A stretch of DNA of 64,000 nt from Halostella litorea (GCF_004785955.1 NZ_SJER01000001.1:1302001-1366000); one strand, 5' to 3'; positions 40,127 to 49,561 are shown, counted from the first letter of the stretch. Translations and numbers: made by a program. Notes: generated by a model from the sequence alone, not told the origin.

Positions 40127-41415
40127 GTCGCCTCGATCCCCCGTTCGATGTCCGCGAGGAGGTCGGCGGGGTCCTCGATGCCGACCGAGAGCCGGATCAG
40201 GTCGGTCGTGACGCCGGCCTGGCGCTGCTCCTCGGGCGAGAGCTGGCCGTGGGTGGTGCTCGCCGGGTGGATGACCAGCGTCTTCGCGTCGCCGATGTTC
40301 GCGAGGAAGGAGGCGAGTTCGACGTTCTCGCAGAACGCCTTCCCCGCCTCGTAGCCGCCCTCAAGCCCGAAGGCGATCATGCCGCCGTAGCCGCCCGACA
40401 GGTACTCGCTCGCGTTGTCGTGGGTCTCGTGGGAGTCCAGCCCGGGGTAGGCGACCCACGCCACGTCGTCGTGGTCCGCGAGGTACTCCGCGACGACGGC
40501 GGCGTTCCCGCAGTGGCGCTCCATCCGGAGCGGGAACGACTCCAGCCCCTGGAGGGTCTGCCAGGCGTCGAACGGCGACTGCTGGTCGCCGAGGCTGCGG
40601 AGCGAGCGGTAGCGCACGGCCGCCGCGAACGGCGCGTCCCCGAAGTCCCGCACGAAGTCGGTGTCGTGGTACGCGGCGTTGTCGCCGGCGACCTCGTCGT
40701 AGCCGTTGGCCCCCCAGTCGAACGTCCCGTCCTCGACGAGCACGCCGCCGACGGTGGTGCCCGACCCGTGAAGCCACTTGGTCGTCGACTCCCACACCAC
40801 GTCCGCGCCGTGCTCCAGCGGGCGACAGAGCGCGGGCGTGGCGAACGTGTTGTCGACGACGAGCGGGACGCTGGCGTCGTGGGCGACCGCGGCGACCCGT
40901 TCGAAGTCCGGCGTCACCAGCGAGGGGTTGCCGACCGTCTCGACGTGGACGTACGCGGTGTCCTCGTCGACGGCCTCGGCGTAGGCGTCGTAGTCGAGCG
41001 TGTCGACGAACCGGGCCTCGATCCCGCGGCGGCTGGCGGTGTGCGAGAGGTACGCCGTCGTGCCGCCGTACGTGTCCGTCGAGCAGACGACGTTGTCGCC
41101 CTGTTCCGCGAGGACCAGCGTCGCGGCGTCGAGCGCCGCCATGCCGCTGGCCGTGGCGACCGCGCCGGTGCCGCCCTCGAGGCTGGCGAGGCGCTCCTCC
41201 AGTACCTCGACGGTCGGGTTGCTGATCCGGGAGTAGATGTGGTCCTCGGCGTTCAGCGCGTACAGCTCCGCGGCGCGGTCCGCGTCCGGGAACTCGTAGG
41301 AGGTGGTCTGGTAGAGCGGCGTGGCGCGGGCACCCGTCGCCTCGTCGGCCGACGCGCCGGCGTGGACCGACCGCGTCGAGAGGCCCGGCTCCCCGGACTC
41401 GTCGTCGTTGGTCAT
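40123..41415 (-). CDS. metY: O-acetylhomoserine sulfhydrylase (Cys/Met metabolism PLP enzyme)
   Basis: A 430-residue PLP enzyme that makes homocysteine from O-acetylhomoserine and sulfide. [20 protein letters not shown] is the family N-terminal segment. The PLP lysine is in [17 protein letters not shown], and [14 protein letters not shown] follows the phosphate-binding part. Pairing with metX points to direct sulfhydrylation. The promoter shows a duplicated CTCATATA. Confidence 0.93.
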   Translation of the reverse strand: MTNDDESGEPGLSTRSVHAGASADEATGARATPLYQTTSYEFPDADRAAELYALNAEDHIYSRISNPTVEVLEERLASLEGGTGAVATASGMAALDAATLVLAEQGDNVVCSTDTYGGTTAYLSHTASRRGIEARFVDTLDYDAYAEAVDEDTAYVHVETVGNPSLVTPDFERVAAVAHDASVPLVVDNTFATPALCRPLEHGADVVWESTTKWLHGSGTTVGGVLVEDGTFDWGANGYDEVAGDNAAYHDTDFVRDFGDAPFAAAVRYRSLRSLGDQQSPFDAWQTLQGLESFPLRMERHCGNAAVVAEYLADHDDVAWVAYPGLDSHETHDNASEYLSGGYGGMIAFGLEGGYEAGKAFCENVELASFLANIGDAKTLVIHPASTTHGQLSPEEQRQAGVTTDLIRLSVGIEDPADLLADIERGIEAT

Positions 41416-41423
41416 GTGTATGG

Positions 41424-41449
41424 CTCATATATTCTCAAACTCATATAAC
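41424..41449 (-). promoter_or_regulatory. metY promoter with duplicated CTCATATA
   Basis: CTCATATA occurs at 41424-41431 and again at 41440-41447, 16 bp apart. The distal copy forms the TATA box (GTTATATG on the minus strand, about 30 nt before the ATG). The proximal copy overlaps the expected transcription start. This may be a duplicated operator or simply two TATA-like elements. Confidence 0.45.
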
Positions 41450-41559
41450 CCGTAGTTACGGCAACATTCGCAAGTCTTGCCACTGTCTGTCACGCCCCGC
41501 GACGGCGCTCCCGGCGGACGTGGGGACTCTCCCCGCTTGCCGCCCAACCGGCGACCGGA

Positions 41560-41736
41560 ATGCCGTCGCCCGAGGCCGTCTGCTTCGACCCGGACGACAC
41601 GCTCTGCGTGGCGGAGCGGTCCGGTCGGGAGTTCCACGGCCAGGTTTCCGCGCGGGCCGGCGACTCGTCGCTGCCGGCCGCACGCCCCCGAATCGGCGGT
41701 GCTCAAGTGGCTCCGGCCCCTACGGGCCGACGATGA
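41560..41736 (+). pseudogene. Fragment of a HAD-family hydrolase
   Basis: A 58-codon frame starting MPSPEAVCFDPDDTLC, which is motif I of a HAD phosphatase (DxDxT, D10-D12-T14) at the usual distance from the start. The HAD-like similarity stops after about 35 residues; the rest turns Pro/Arg-rich and non-acidic, as expected after a frameshift or deletion. It ends with an ATGA overlap on the MFS gene. It is probably the remnant of a larger gene. Confidence 0.5.
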
Positions 41737-42935
41737 CACGGACGGACCGCGACAGGGTCCTCCTCGCGGGCGTCGTCTTCGCCGTGCTGCTCGCCCAGAC
41801 GCTGCTCTATCCGGGCATCTCGGACCTCGTGGCGGCGCTGGGGGCGACCACGTCGCTCGACGCGAGCATGTGGTTCCTCGTCGCGGAGTTCGCCGCGTTC
41901 GTCGTCTTCGTCGGCGTCTGGGGGGCGGCGAGCGACGCCGCTGGCCAGCGCGTCCCCTTCATCGCGGCCGGCGCGCTGGGCGGGGGCGTCGGCTACGCCG
42001 CGCTCGCGCTCGCGCCGGCCGTGACCGACCTCTCGTTCGGGGCCGTCCTCGTCGTCCGGGCGCTCCAGGGCGCGGCGACCATCGGCGCGTTCTCGCTCGC
42101 GATGACGATGCTGATGGACCTGGAGGGCGGCCACGGCCGGAACATGGGCGCGGCCGGCATCGCCATCGGCCTCGGCACCGCGACGGGCGCGCCGCTTGGC
42201 GGCCAGTTGACCGAGGTCACACCGCTCGCGCCGCTGTACCTCGCCAGCGTCCTGCTGTTCGCCGCGGGCGGCCTGGTCGCGCTCGTCCCCGACCGGGCGG
42301 CGGCCCGCGAGGGCGGGCTCCGTGGGGCGCTGACGAACCTGACCGCGACGCCGACGCTGTCGGTCCCCTACGCCTTCGGCTTCATCGACCGCCTCACCGC
42401 AGGCTTCTTCGCGCTGGTCGGTACGCTGTACTTCCGGACCGCCTTCGACCTCGGCCCGGGCGCGGCGGGGCTGATGCTGGCGCTGTTCTTCGCCCCCTTC
42501 GCGCTGCTCCAGTACCCATTCGGCGCGCTGTCGGACCGGTACGGCCGCCGGCTCCCAATCGTCGCGGGGTCGGCGGCCTACGGGCTGGTCGTCATCGCCG
42601 TCGGGCACGCGCCCACCGTCTCCCTCGCCGGCGCGGGGATGGTGCTGGTCGGGGTGCTCGGCGCGCTGATGGCCCCGGCGACGATGGCGCTCGTCACCGA
42701 CCTCGCGCCCGAGCGCGACCGCGGGACGGCGATGGGCGGGTTCAACCTGTTCGGCAGCCTCGGTTTCCTCGCGGGCTTCCTGCTCGGCGGCACCGTCGCC
42801 GACGCATACGGCTTCGGGACGGCGTTTCTCGTCGTCGGCGCGCTGGAGGTGCTGCTCGCGGCCGTGACGCTGCCGGTCCTCCTCCGACTGGACATTGATC
42901 GGACCGGAACGTTCGGCGGGACCGACGAGGCGTAG
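41733..42935 (+). CDS. MFS transporter, 12 TM
   Basis: A 400-residue major facilitator with 12 predicted helices. The motif A-like loop appears as ALSDRYGRRLPIVAG between helices 8 and 9 and in weaker form after TM2 (WGAASDAAGQRVPF). The TM4-5 region has IAIGLGTATGAPLGGQL. Drug or metabolite efflux is typical of the group, but the substrate is unknown. ATG at 41733 overlaps the HAD fragment's stop. Confidence 0.88.
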   Translation: MTRTDRDRVLLAGVVFAVLLAQTLLYPGISDLVAALGATTSLDASMWFLVAEFAAFVVFVGVWGAASDAAGQRVPFIAAGALGGGVGYAALALAPAVTDLSFGAVLVVRALQGAATIGAFSLAMTMLMDLEGGHGRNMGAAGIAIGLGTATGAPLGGQLTEVTPLAPLYLASVLLFAAGGLVALVPDRAAAREGGLRGALTNLTATPTLSVPYAFGFIDRLTAGFFALVGTLYFRTAFDLGPGAAGLMLALFFAPFALLQYPFGALSDRYGRRLPIVAGSAAYGLVVIAVGHAPTVSLAGAGMVLVGVLGALMAPATMALVTDLAPERDRGTAMGGFNLFGSLGFLAGFLLGGTVADAYGFGTAFLVVGALEVLLAAVTLPVLLRLDIDRTGTFGGTDEA

Positions 42936-43013
42936 TCCGGGACGGTGTCGGCCCGCGGACCTGTCGTCTCGGCCACGCCAACGCTTATTCTCCGCACTCC
43001 CGGCTAGGGACCC

Positions 43014-43439
43014 ATGGACGGAACCGCGGCGTTCGACCCGGTGGACGAACTGGCACGCGTGCTCTCGGCGTACTTCGCGGTCGACGCGGTCCGGGACGTG
43101 CTGGAGGCCGTCGACCTCGCGGCGGTCCTCGGCGACGCGCCGGTCGAGGAGGCCGTCGACTACGACGAGGCCGTCCGCACCGTCGGCCGACTCTCCGGCC
43201 GGCTTCTCGTCCGCGACGTGGTCGGGCGCTCGCCCGCCGGCCCCGTCGTGGAGACGCTGGGCGGGCAGGCCGTCGGCGCGACGGCCGGGGAAGCCGCCGC
43301 CGACCTGCTGGTCGAGACGGTCGACCCCGAGGCGTTCCTCGCGGCGCTGGAGTCGGATCTGGGCGTCGACCTCGGCGTCTCGGGCATCGACCCGGACGAC
43401 GCCGTCACCATCGAGATAGAGACGCCGGACGACGAGTGA
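43014..43439 (+). CDS. Hypothetical acidic helical protein
   Basis: A 141-residue protein, mainly helical with Ala/Val/Asp bias, starting MDGTAAFDPVDELARVLSAY. It has no membrane segment, cysteine or nucleotide motif. A TATA-like CTTATTC lies upstream. No function can be named. Confidence 0.65.
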   Translation: MDGTAAFDPVDELARVLSAYFAVDAVRDVLEAVDLAAVLGDAPVEEAVDYDEAVRTVGRLSGRLLVRDVVGRSPAGPVVETLGGQAVGATAGEAAADLLVETVDPEAFLAALESDLGVDLGVSGIDPDDAVTIEIETPDDE

Positions 43440-43477
43440 CCCGTCTTTCGGTCACCGCGCCCGGACCGAGGGGAAGG

Positions 43478-43485
43478 CATATACT
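43478..43485 (+). promoter_or_regulatory. TATA box of the lipoprotein gene at 43507
   Basis: GCATATAC centred about 26 nt before the ATG at 43507, consistent with a leaderless message. Confidence 0.55.
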
Positions 43486-43506
43486 GCCGCTGCACGAGCG
43501 TCCCCT

Positions 43507-43947
43507 ATGGTTCCCTCGCCCTCTCGCCGGTCCATGCTCGGCCTGCTCGCCGCCGCCGGCGTCGGCCTCGCCGGTTGCGCCGACGCGCTGGCCGCGGACG
43601 ACGCGGCACACACCGTGAGCGTCTACCTCGGCGACCGCGACGCCGGCCGCGACGTGACCGTCGCCGTCGCGGCCGACGACGGGACGGTGCTCTTCGAGCG
43701 GGAGTACCGCCTCTCGGACGCCAACGAGGCCCACGAGGACGCCACGTTCCCCGAGTCGACCGATCCGGTGACCGTCGTCGTGACGGTCGACGGCGAGCGG
43801 TTCGAGCGGCCCTGGCCCGCGTTCGCCGGGGAACGCGAGTGCTCCGGGGAAAACTGGGAGGGCGTCGAGGTGTGGGTCGAGGGCGGGCCGGACGAGTCGC
43901 CGAGCGTCCGCATCACCGGCAACTGCCAGCACGTGACGCTGGACTGA
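43507..43947 (+). CDS. Small secreted lipoprotein
   Basis: A 146-residue protein. A twin-arginine-like signal (SRRSMLGLLAAAGVGLAGC) leads to a lipobox cysteine at 22. A beta-sandwich-like domain (HTVSVYLGDRDAGRDVTV) with two further cysteines (EREC; GNC) that may pair follows. It is likely anchored on the outer membrane face. The partner is unknown. Confidence 0.78.
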   Translation: MVPSPSRRSMLGLLAAAGVGLAGCADALAADDAAHTVSVYLGDRDAGRDVTVAVAADDGTVLFEREYRLSDANEAHEDATFPESTDPVTVVVTVDGERFERPWPAFAGERECSGENWEGVEVWVEGGPDESPSVRITGNCQHVTLD

Positions 43948-43993
43948 CCGCCGGACGCCGCGCTTTAGAGGCCGCCGCGAGTAGCCCACGGCG

Positions 43994-46054
43994 ATGGCGA
44001 GCCCCGAGACGGACGACAACCCCTACCTGCGCGACCCGCCGACGGAGTTCGACCCCGTGTCCGACCTCCCCGCGGCGGCGGCCCGCGAGCAGGCCGAACT
44101 GCTGCGCGAGGCGGTCCGGTACCACGACCGGCGCTACTACGTCGAGCACGACCCGGTCGTCGCCGACCGCACGTACGACGCGCTGTTTGCCCGGCTGGAG
44201 GCCCTGGAGGACGCCTTCGACCTGGAGACCGAGGACAGCCCGACCCGCCGGGTCGGCGGCGAACCGGTCGACGAGTTCGACACGGTCGAGCACGTCGCGC
44301 CGATGCTGTCGATAGACCAGAGCGGCGACGCCGCCGACGTGCGGGAGTTCGACGAGCGCGTGCGCGGCGAGGTCGGCGACGTGACGTACGTCTGCGAGCC
44401 GAAGTTCGACGGCGTCTCGATAGAGGTCGTGTACGAGGACGGCCGCCTCGTCCGCGCCGCGACCCGCGGCGACGGCTACGAGGGCGACGACGTGACCCGG
44501 AACGTCCGGACGATCCGCGCGATCCCCCAGCGCCTCGCCCGCGACCCGCCCGACTTCCTCGCCGTGCGCGGCGAGGTGTACATGCCGCGGGACGCGTTCC
44601 AGGCGCACAACCGCGAACGCGTCGAGCGCGGCGAGGAGCCCTTCGCCAACCCGCGCAACGCGACCGCCGGCACGCTCCGCCAGCAGGACCCTGCCGTCGT
44701 CGCCGAGCGCCCGCTCGCCTGCTACTTCTTCGAGGTGCTCGATTCGAGCGACGAGTGGCCGACCCGCTGGGCCGAACACGGGGCGCTGCCCGGCTTCGGC
44801 CTGCCCGTCGCCGAGCGCGTCGAGCACGCCGAAACGATCGACGCGGCGATCGACTACCGCGACCGCCTCCACGACGAGCGTGACGCCCTGGACTACGAGA
44901 TAGACGGCGCGGTGATCAAGGTCGACGACCGCGGGACACGCGAGGAACTCGGGGCGACGGCCCGCCACTACCGCTGGGCCTTCGCCTACAAGTTCCCCGC
45001 CCGCGCCGAGCGGACGACGGTCCGGGACGTGGCCGTGCAGGTCGGCCGGACGGGCCGGCTGACCCCCGTCGCGCTGCTCGACCCCGTCGACGTCGGCGGC
45101 GTCACCGTCTCGCGGGCCAGCCTGCACAACCCCGACGAGATAGCCGAGATGGGCGTCGCCGTCGGCGACGAGGTGCGCGTCGAGCGCGCCGGCGACGTGA
45201 TCCCCTACGTCGCCGAGGTGACCGAGAAGCGGAGCGAGGGCCACTACGAGTTCCCCGAGACCTGCCCGGTCTGTGACAGCCCGGTCGAGCGCGACGGCCC
45301 GATGGCCTTCTGCACGGGCGGGATGGCCTGTCCCGCCCAGTTGCGCCGCGCGGTCGAGTACTACGCCAGCGACGACGGACTGGACGTCGAGGGGCTGGGC
45401 GAGCGGAGCGTCCGCCAGTTCGTCGAGGCCGGCCTCGTCGAGGACAGCGTCGCGGACCTGTACGCCATCGAGCGCGAGGACCTGCTCGACCTGGAGGGGT
45501 GGGGCGAGAAGAGTGCCGAGAAACTGCTCGCCGAACTCGCCGACTCGACGGAGCCCGACCTCCCGGACTTCCTCTCGGCGCTCGGCGTCCCCGGCGTCGG
45601 CCCCGCGACGGCCCGCGAACTCGCCCGCAAGTTCGGCACGCTGGACGCCGTCGTCGAGGCCGACGAGGACGACCTGCAGGACGTCCCTGACGTCGGCCCG
45701 ACCGTCGCCGCGCAGGTCCGCGACTTTTTCGACAGCGAGGCGAACCGCCGCGCGCTCGACGCGCTCCGCGAGCACGGCGTCGAGCCGCGGCCCTACGAGT
45801 CCGAGGGCGGCGACGAACTCGCCGGCCTGACGTTCGTGTTCACGGGGTCGCTGGACGGGTACACCAGAAGCGAGGCGCAGGCACTCGTCGAGCGCCACGG
45901 CGGGTCGGCGACGGGCAGCGTCTCGGGCAACACGGACTACCTCGTCGCCGGCGAGAACCCCGGCGCGACGAAGGTGACCGACGCGGAAAGCGAGGACGTG
46001 CCGGTGCTGGACGAGGCGGCGTTCGAGGACCTGCTCGACGAACGGGGCGTGTGA
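43994..46054 (+). CDS. ligA: NAD-dependent DNA ligase
   Basis: A 686-residue LigA with all bacterial-type domains: NAD-binding Ia (YHDRRYYVEHDPVVAD), adenylation with lysine K137 in EPKFDG, OB fold, four-cysteine zinc finger (CPVC...C...C near 425-450), HhH repeats and C-terminal BRCT. The enzyme seals nicks in replication and repair. In haloarchaea this is known as LigN in Haloferax and is regarded as acquired from bacteria alongside the archaeal ATP-dependent ligase. A TATA-like GCTTTAGAG lies upstream. Confidence 0.97.
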   Translation: MASPETDDNPYLRDPPTEFDPVSDLPAAAAREQAELLREAVRYHDRRYYVEHDPVVADRTYDALFARLEALEDAFDLETEDSPTRRVGGEPVDEFDTVEHVAPMLSIDQSGDAADVREFDERVRGEVGDVTYVCEPKFDGVSIEVVYEDGRLVRAATRGDGYEGDDVTRNVRTIRAIPQRLARDPPDFLAVRGEVYMPRDAFQAHNRERVERGEEPFANPRNATAGTLRQQDPAVVAERPLACYFFEVLDSSDEWPTRWAEHGALPGFGLPVAERVEHAETIDAAIDYRDRLHDERDALDYEIDGAVIKVDDRGTREELGATARHYRWAFAYKFPARAERTTVRDVAVQVGRTGRLTPVALLDPVDVGGVTVSRASLHNPDEIAEMGVAVGDEVRVERAGDVIPYVAEVTEKRSEGHYEFPETCPVCDSPVERDGPMAFCTGGMACPAQLRRAVEYYASDDGLDVEGLGERSVRQFVEAGLVEDSVADLYAIEREDLLDLEGWGEKSAEKLLAELADSTEPDLPDFLSALGVPGVGPATARELARKFGTLDAVVEADEDDLQDVPDVGPTVAAQVRDFFDSEANRRALDALREHGVEPRPYESEGGDELAGLTFVFTGSLDGYTRSEAQALVERHGGSATGSVSGNTDYLVAGENPGATKVTDAESEDVPVLDEAAFEDLLDERGV

Positions 46055-46067
46055 GCGGCCGCCGGGG

Positions 46068-46937
46068 TCAGATGTCGGCCGCCTTGAACCGCCGGTAGCA
46101 GAGCGACAGCGGGACGACGATCCACGCGACCAGGATCAGCAGCGAGAACCAGTCCTGGAGGTAGAAGGGCACGTCGCCCTGCGGGAAATACTCCGTGACC
46201 TGGCTATCACCGGGGAGCATCGCGGTCATCGACCCGCTGAACGCGCCGTTGGGCGAGAGCCGCTGGAAGAAAAAGTACCAGTTCGGGGGGTTCGGGAAGG
46301 GGTAGAAGACGCCCCGTCCCTCCGTCAGGCGGGTGACGACGTAGTGGAGTCCCCAGCCGAACACGTCCCAGAGGAAGTTGAAGAGGGCGAACACGCCGAA
46401 GATGCCGACGGCGGCCCGCGAGGTGGACTTCGTCGTGGCCGACACCGCGACGGCGATGCTCACGTACGCGAGCCCGAACAGCACCGTCAGGGCGACGAAG
46501 GCGACGTAGTAGCCCGGGGAGAACGTGGCGTACAGCGCGACCACGACCACCGCGGCGACCGCGAAGCCGATCAGGATCGGGACGGTCAGCACCGCGGTCC
46601 GGCCCAGCAACTTCCCGAGGACGACCGAACTCCGCGAGTGGGGCAGCGACAGCAGGATCTTCACGCTGCCGGAGTCTATCTCGCCGGCGATCGACTTGTA
46701 GCCGAGCAACAGCGCCGTCAGCGGCACGAGCAGCGCCACGGGCGACTGGAGGAAGAAGACGAGGTCGAGCGACGACAACTCGCCGCCGGTGCCCTGCTGG
46801 AGCAGCGTGTAGATGTACGCCATGCCGGCGGCGAAGAGGACGAACAGCGCCGACAGTATCCACAGCGTCTTCGAGCGGAGGGCGTCGCGGAAGTCCTTCC
46901 GCGCGACCGCCCGCACGGAGGCGGGGCTGAGGCTCAT
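46068..46937 (-). CDS. ABC-2 type transporter permease
   Basis: A 289-residue membrane protein with about six TM helices and the ABC-2 look (RKDFRDALRSKTLWILSALF at the N-terminus, then a large extracytoplasmic loop). The final helix ends RRFKAADI. It forms a two-gene exporter with the ATPase encoded upstream, overlapping it by 4 nt (ATGA). The substrate is unknown. Confidence 0.9.
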   Translation of the reverse strand: MSLSPASVRAVARKDFRDALRSKTLWILSALFVLFAAGMAYIYTLLQQGTGGELSSLDLVFFLQSPVALLVPLTALLLGYKSIAGEIDSGSVKILLSLPHSRSSVVLGKLLGRTAVLTVPILIGFAVAAVVVVALYATFSPGYYVAFVALTVLFGLAYVSIAVAVSATTKSTSRAAVGIFGVFALFNFLWDVFGWGLHYVVTRLTEGRGVFYPFPNPPNWYFFFQRLSPNGAFSGSMTAMLPGDSQVTEYFPQGDVPFYLQDWFSLLILVAWIVVPLSLCYRRFKAADI

Positions 46938-47848
46938 ACCCGCACCTCCTCCGTGGTGTAGGCCGCGAACAGTTCCTCGAGCGACGCCTCCTCCGTCGAG
47001 AAGTCCCGGACGTCGCCGCCGGCGTCCTCGACGGCGGTGAGCACCTTCGTCTTGGCGTCGCCGCGACAGGAGACGACGAGCGTCGACCCCTCGACGTCGA
47101 CGGCCGACACGCCCGGCAGGTCCGAGACGGCCCCGCGGACCGCCGGCGTCACCTCGTCGACGGTGACCCGGAGCGTCATGTCAGTGCCCGCGGTGTCGCG
47201 CAGCCCCTCGACGCTGTCGACGGCGACGACTTCGCCGTCCCGGAGGATGCCGACGCGGTCACACACCGACTCGACCTGTTCGAGGATGTGGCTGGAGAAA
47301 AACACCGTCGCGCCGCGGTCCCGTTCCTCGCGGATGATCTCGCGCATCCGCCGCGCGCCGTTGGGGTCCAGCCCGGTCGAGGGCTCGTCGAGGATCAGCA
47401 TGTCGGGCTCGCCGACCAGCGCCATGGCGAGCATGAGCCGCTGGGCCATCCCCTTCGAGTAGCCCCCGGCCTTGCGGTCGGCGGCGTCGAGGACGCCGGT
47501 CCGTTCGAGCAGTTCCTCGGGGTGGTCGTCGGCCCCCTTCGACTCGATGGCGAACTCCAGGTGTTGCCGCCCGGTCAGGCGGTCGTACACCCGGTAGCCG
47601 TCGGGGAGGACGCCGAGCTTCGAGCGCACCGTCTCGCTCTCGGTCTGGGCGTCGTGGCCGAACACCGTCGCCGTCCCCGACGTCGGTCGGACGAAATCGA
47701 GCAGGATGTCGATGGTCGTCGACTTGCCCGCGCCGTTGGGGCCGAGGAAGCCGAAGATCTCCCCGTCCCGGACGGTCAGGTCGACGTTCTGGAGGGCGAC
47801 GACGTCGCCGAACCGCTTCGTGACGTCGTCGAGTTCGATCGCGTTCAT
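46934..47848 (-). CDS. ABC transporter ATP-binding protein
   Basis: A 304-residue ATPase. Walker A is GPNGAGKST, the signature is a variant YSKGMAQRLMLAMAL, and Walker B is MLILDEPSTGLDP. A C-terminal extension of about 80 residues (MTLRVTVDEVTPAV) follows the core, as in ABC-2 exporters. It powers the permease encoded downstream. A TATA box (TATTTATAAC, minus, 47871-47880) is about 27 nt before the ATG. A frame extending upstream is not supported. Confidence 0.93.
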   Translation of the reverse strand: MNAIELDDVTKRFGDVVALQNVDLTVRDGEIFGFLGPNGAGKSTTIDILLDFVRPTSGTATVFGHDAQTESETVRSKLGVLPDGYRVYDRLTGRQHLEFAIESKGADDHPEELLERTGVLDAADRKAGGYSKGMAQRLMLAMALVGEPDMLILDEPSTGLDPNGARRMREIIREERDRGATVFFSSHILEQVESVCDRVGILRDGEVVAVDSVEGLRDTAGTDMTLRVTVDEVTPAVRGAVSDLPGVSAVDVEGSTLVVSCRGDAKTKVLTAVEDAGGDVRDFSTEEASLEELFAAYTTEEVRV

Positions 47849-47870
47849 CGTCCGTGTCTGTCGGTCTCCC

Positions 47871-47880
47871 GTTATAAATA
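47871..47880 (-). promoter_or_regulatory. TATA box of the ABC exporter operon
   Basis: TATTTATAAC on the minus strand, about 27 nt before the ATG at 47848. The rest of the 47881-48106 spacer shows only the TATA-like GATTTAATC (48072-48080) of the next gene. Confidence 0.65.
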
Positions 47881-48106
47881 CGTTCGGACTAACCGGTGGA
47901 ACAAATCCCGAGAAACGGCGGAAGCGTTGCTCTTCGGCCGGAATACGCCGCTCACATGGGGGGCGGGGCGGAGCGGGGGTGACTAACAGAACCTTACGCC
48001 GTCGCGGGCGGCGGTTCGGTCTCCCGGGGCCGGGACCGGAACGGTCCGGAACCGAGCGCAACGGCTCCCGCGATTTAATCCCGTCCGCCGTGCCGTCCCT
48101 GACGGC

Positions 48107-48379
48107 ATGAGAGCCAACCTGCCACGCGGACGCGTCGTACTGGTCGCAGCGGTCGCCGTGTTGCTCGTCGGGCTGGCCGGCTGTGGCGGCCCCGGCGGGG
48201 CGAACGAAACGAACGGCACGGAGGGCGGCATCGGCGAGGACACCGACGTGGCCGTCGGCGGCGAAGAGACCACGATGGAGGGCGGCGAGGAGACCACCAT
48301 GGAGGACGGCGTCGGCGAGGAGACCACCATGGAGGGCGGTAACGACACGGCGGGTGCCGGCAACGACACCGAGGCGTGA
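48107..48379 (+). CDS. Small lipoprotein with EETTME repeats
   Basis: A 90-residue protein. The signal peptide ends in a lipobox (VGLAGC, C26). The mature part is Gly/Glu/Thr/Asn-rich and contains three tandem copies of EETTME[G/D]G, one extended by a VG. It is likely unstructured and strongly acidic, at the cell surface. TATA element GATTTAATC is 27-35 nt upstream. The function is unknown. Confidence 0.68.
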   Translation: MRANLPRGRVVLVAAVAVLLVGLAGCGGPGGANETNGTEGGIGEDTDVAVGGEETTMEGGEETTMEDGVGEETTMEGGNDTAGAGNDTEA

Positions 48380-48486
48380 ACGCGTGAGCGGGCCGCCGAC
48401 GCCGGCGTCGGTCCGTGGGCCGTGAGAGGCCTCACCGTCGTGACGTCTCAGTTTCCCTCGACAAACGGTATAGGACAGGGTGGCGA

Positions 48487-49509
48487 ATGAGGACTATGAC
48501 GTTGGCGAGAGGGGGGCTCGCCGTGCTGGGTGTTCTCCTCGTAGTTGCGTGTCTCGGGACCGTCGTATCGGGCGCTCCGGCGACGGCGACGGAGGCGGGG
48601 ATCGGCGACGTCGAGATCTCCGGCTCCGGGGCCGTCATGACGTACAACGACTCGACGTACGTCTGGACCGACGAGCCGTACAACCTGTCGGTCGCCGTCG
48701 CGGGCGCGAACGACTCCGACTACCGGGTGTGTGCCGACCGGTATCGCGGGGGCAACCACACGTCCCGGATCGGTTGCGTCGCGAACGTGACTGGGCCGAA
48801 CGCGACGGTCACGTTCTCGGCCGCCCAGCCCGCGACGAACGAGACCGAACGGGGGACGGTCGCGGTCGTGCTCACGAACGCGAACGGGACGACGGTCGAC
48901 GCCGTGAACGTCTCGACGCGGGCCATCACGAAGGACGGCGACCTCGACGGCGACGGGCTTCCCAACGGGAAGGAAGTCGAGCAGGGCCTCAACCTGACCG
49001 ACTCCGACGTGGACATGGACGGGCTGTCCGACGGGGCCGAGATGGAGAACTACGGCACGGACCCGACCGACCCCGACACGGACGGCGACGGGCTCCGGGA
49101 CGGGCTGGAACTCCAGCTCGGCACGGACCCGACGGACGGCGCGACCGTGGTGAAGCTCACGGCCGGCGCGCTGGTGTTCGGCGTGGGGCTCATTGCGGGG
49201 TGGGTCCTGTACCGACGTCGCTCGGACGAGGCCCCGGGGGCCGAGTCGGAGGCCGAGTCGGACCGGGCCGACGACGAACCCCTGATCACCGACGAGCAGC
49301 GGGTGTTACAGCTCCTCCGGGAGAACGACGGCCGGATGAAGCAGGCGGCCATCGTCCAGGAGACGGAGTGGTCGAAGGCGAAGGTGAGCCGGCTCCTCTC
49401 CGACATGACCGAGAACGGCGAGATAGAGAAGCTCTCGATCGGCCGCGAGAACATCATCCACCTGGAGGGCCAGGGCCCGGAGGCGGCGAAACCGCCGTAC
49501 GGCGAGTGA
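48487..49509 (+). CDS. Membrane-anchored wHTH protein with Ca-binding ectodomain
   Basis: A 340-residue protein. Signal peptide (about 1-32), an Ig-like or beta ectodomain with many NxT/NxS sites, then thrombospondin type 3-like Asp-rich repeats (DGDLDGDGLPNG, DSDVDMDGLSDG, DPDTDGDGLRDG; about 149-215). One TM (about 222-243) and a cytoplasmic wHTH (about 265-330, RMKQAAIVQETEWSKAKVSR) follow. It is a paralog in its C-terminal half of the gene at 18783. The TATA-like GGTATAGG would place a leaderless start at the second ATG (48496), three codons in. Confidence 0.85.
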   Translation: MRTMTLARGGLAVLGVLLVVACLGTVVSGAPATATEAGIGDVEISGSGAVMTYNDSTYVWTDEPYNLSVAVAGANDSDYRVCADRYRGGNHTSRIGCVANVTGPNATVTFSAAQPATNETERGTVAVVLTNANGTTVDAVNVSTRAITKDGDLDGDGLPNGKEVEQGLNLTDSDVDMDGLSDGAEMENYGTDPTDPDTDGDGLRDGLELQLGTDPTDGATVVKLTAGALVFGVGLIAGWVLYRRRSDEAPGAESEAESDRADDEPLITDEQRVLQLLRENDGRMKQAAIVQETEWSKAKVSRLLSDMTENGEIEKLSIGRENIIHLEGQGPEAAKPPYGE

Positions 49510-49561
49510 CCGGCCCGGCGAGCCGAAAGGGACTAACCGCCGCCGCGGCTAGCGACCGACG

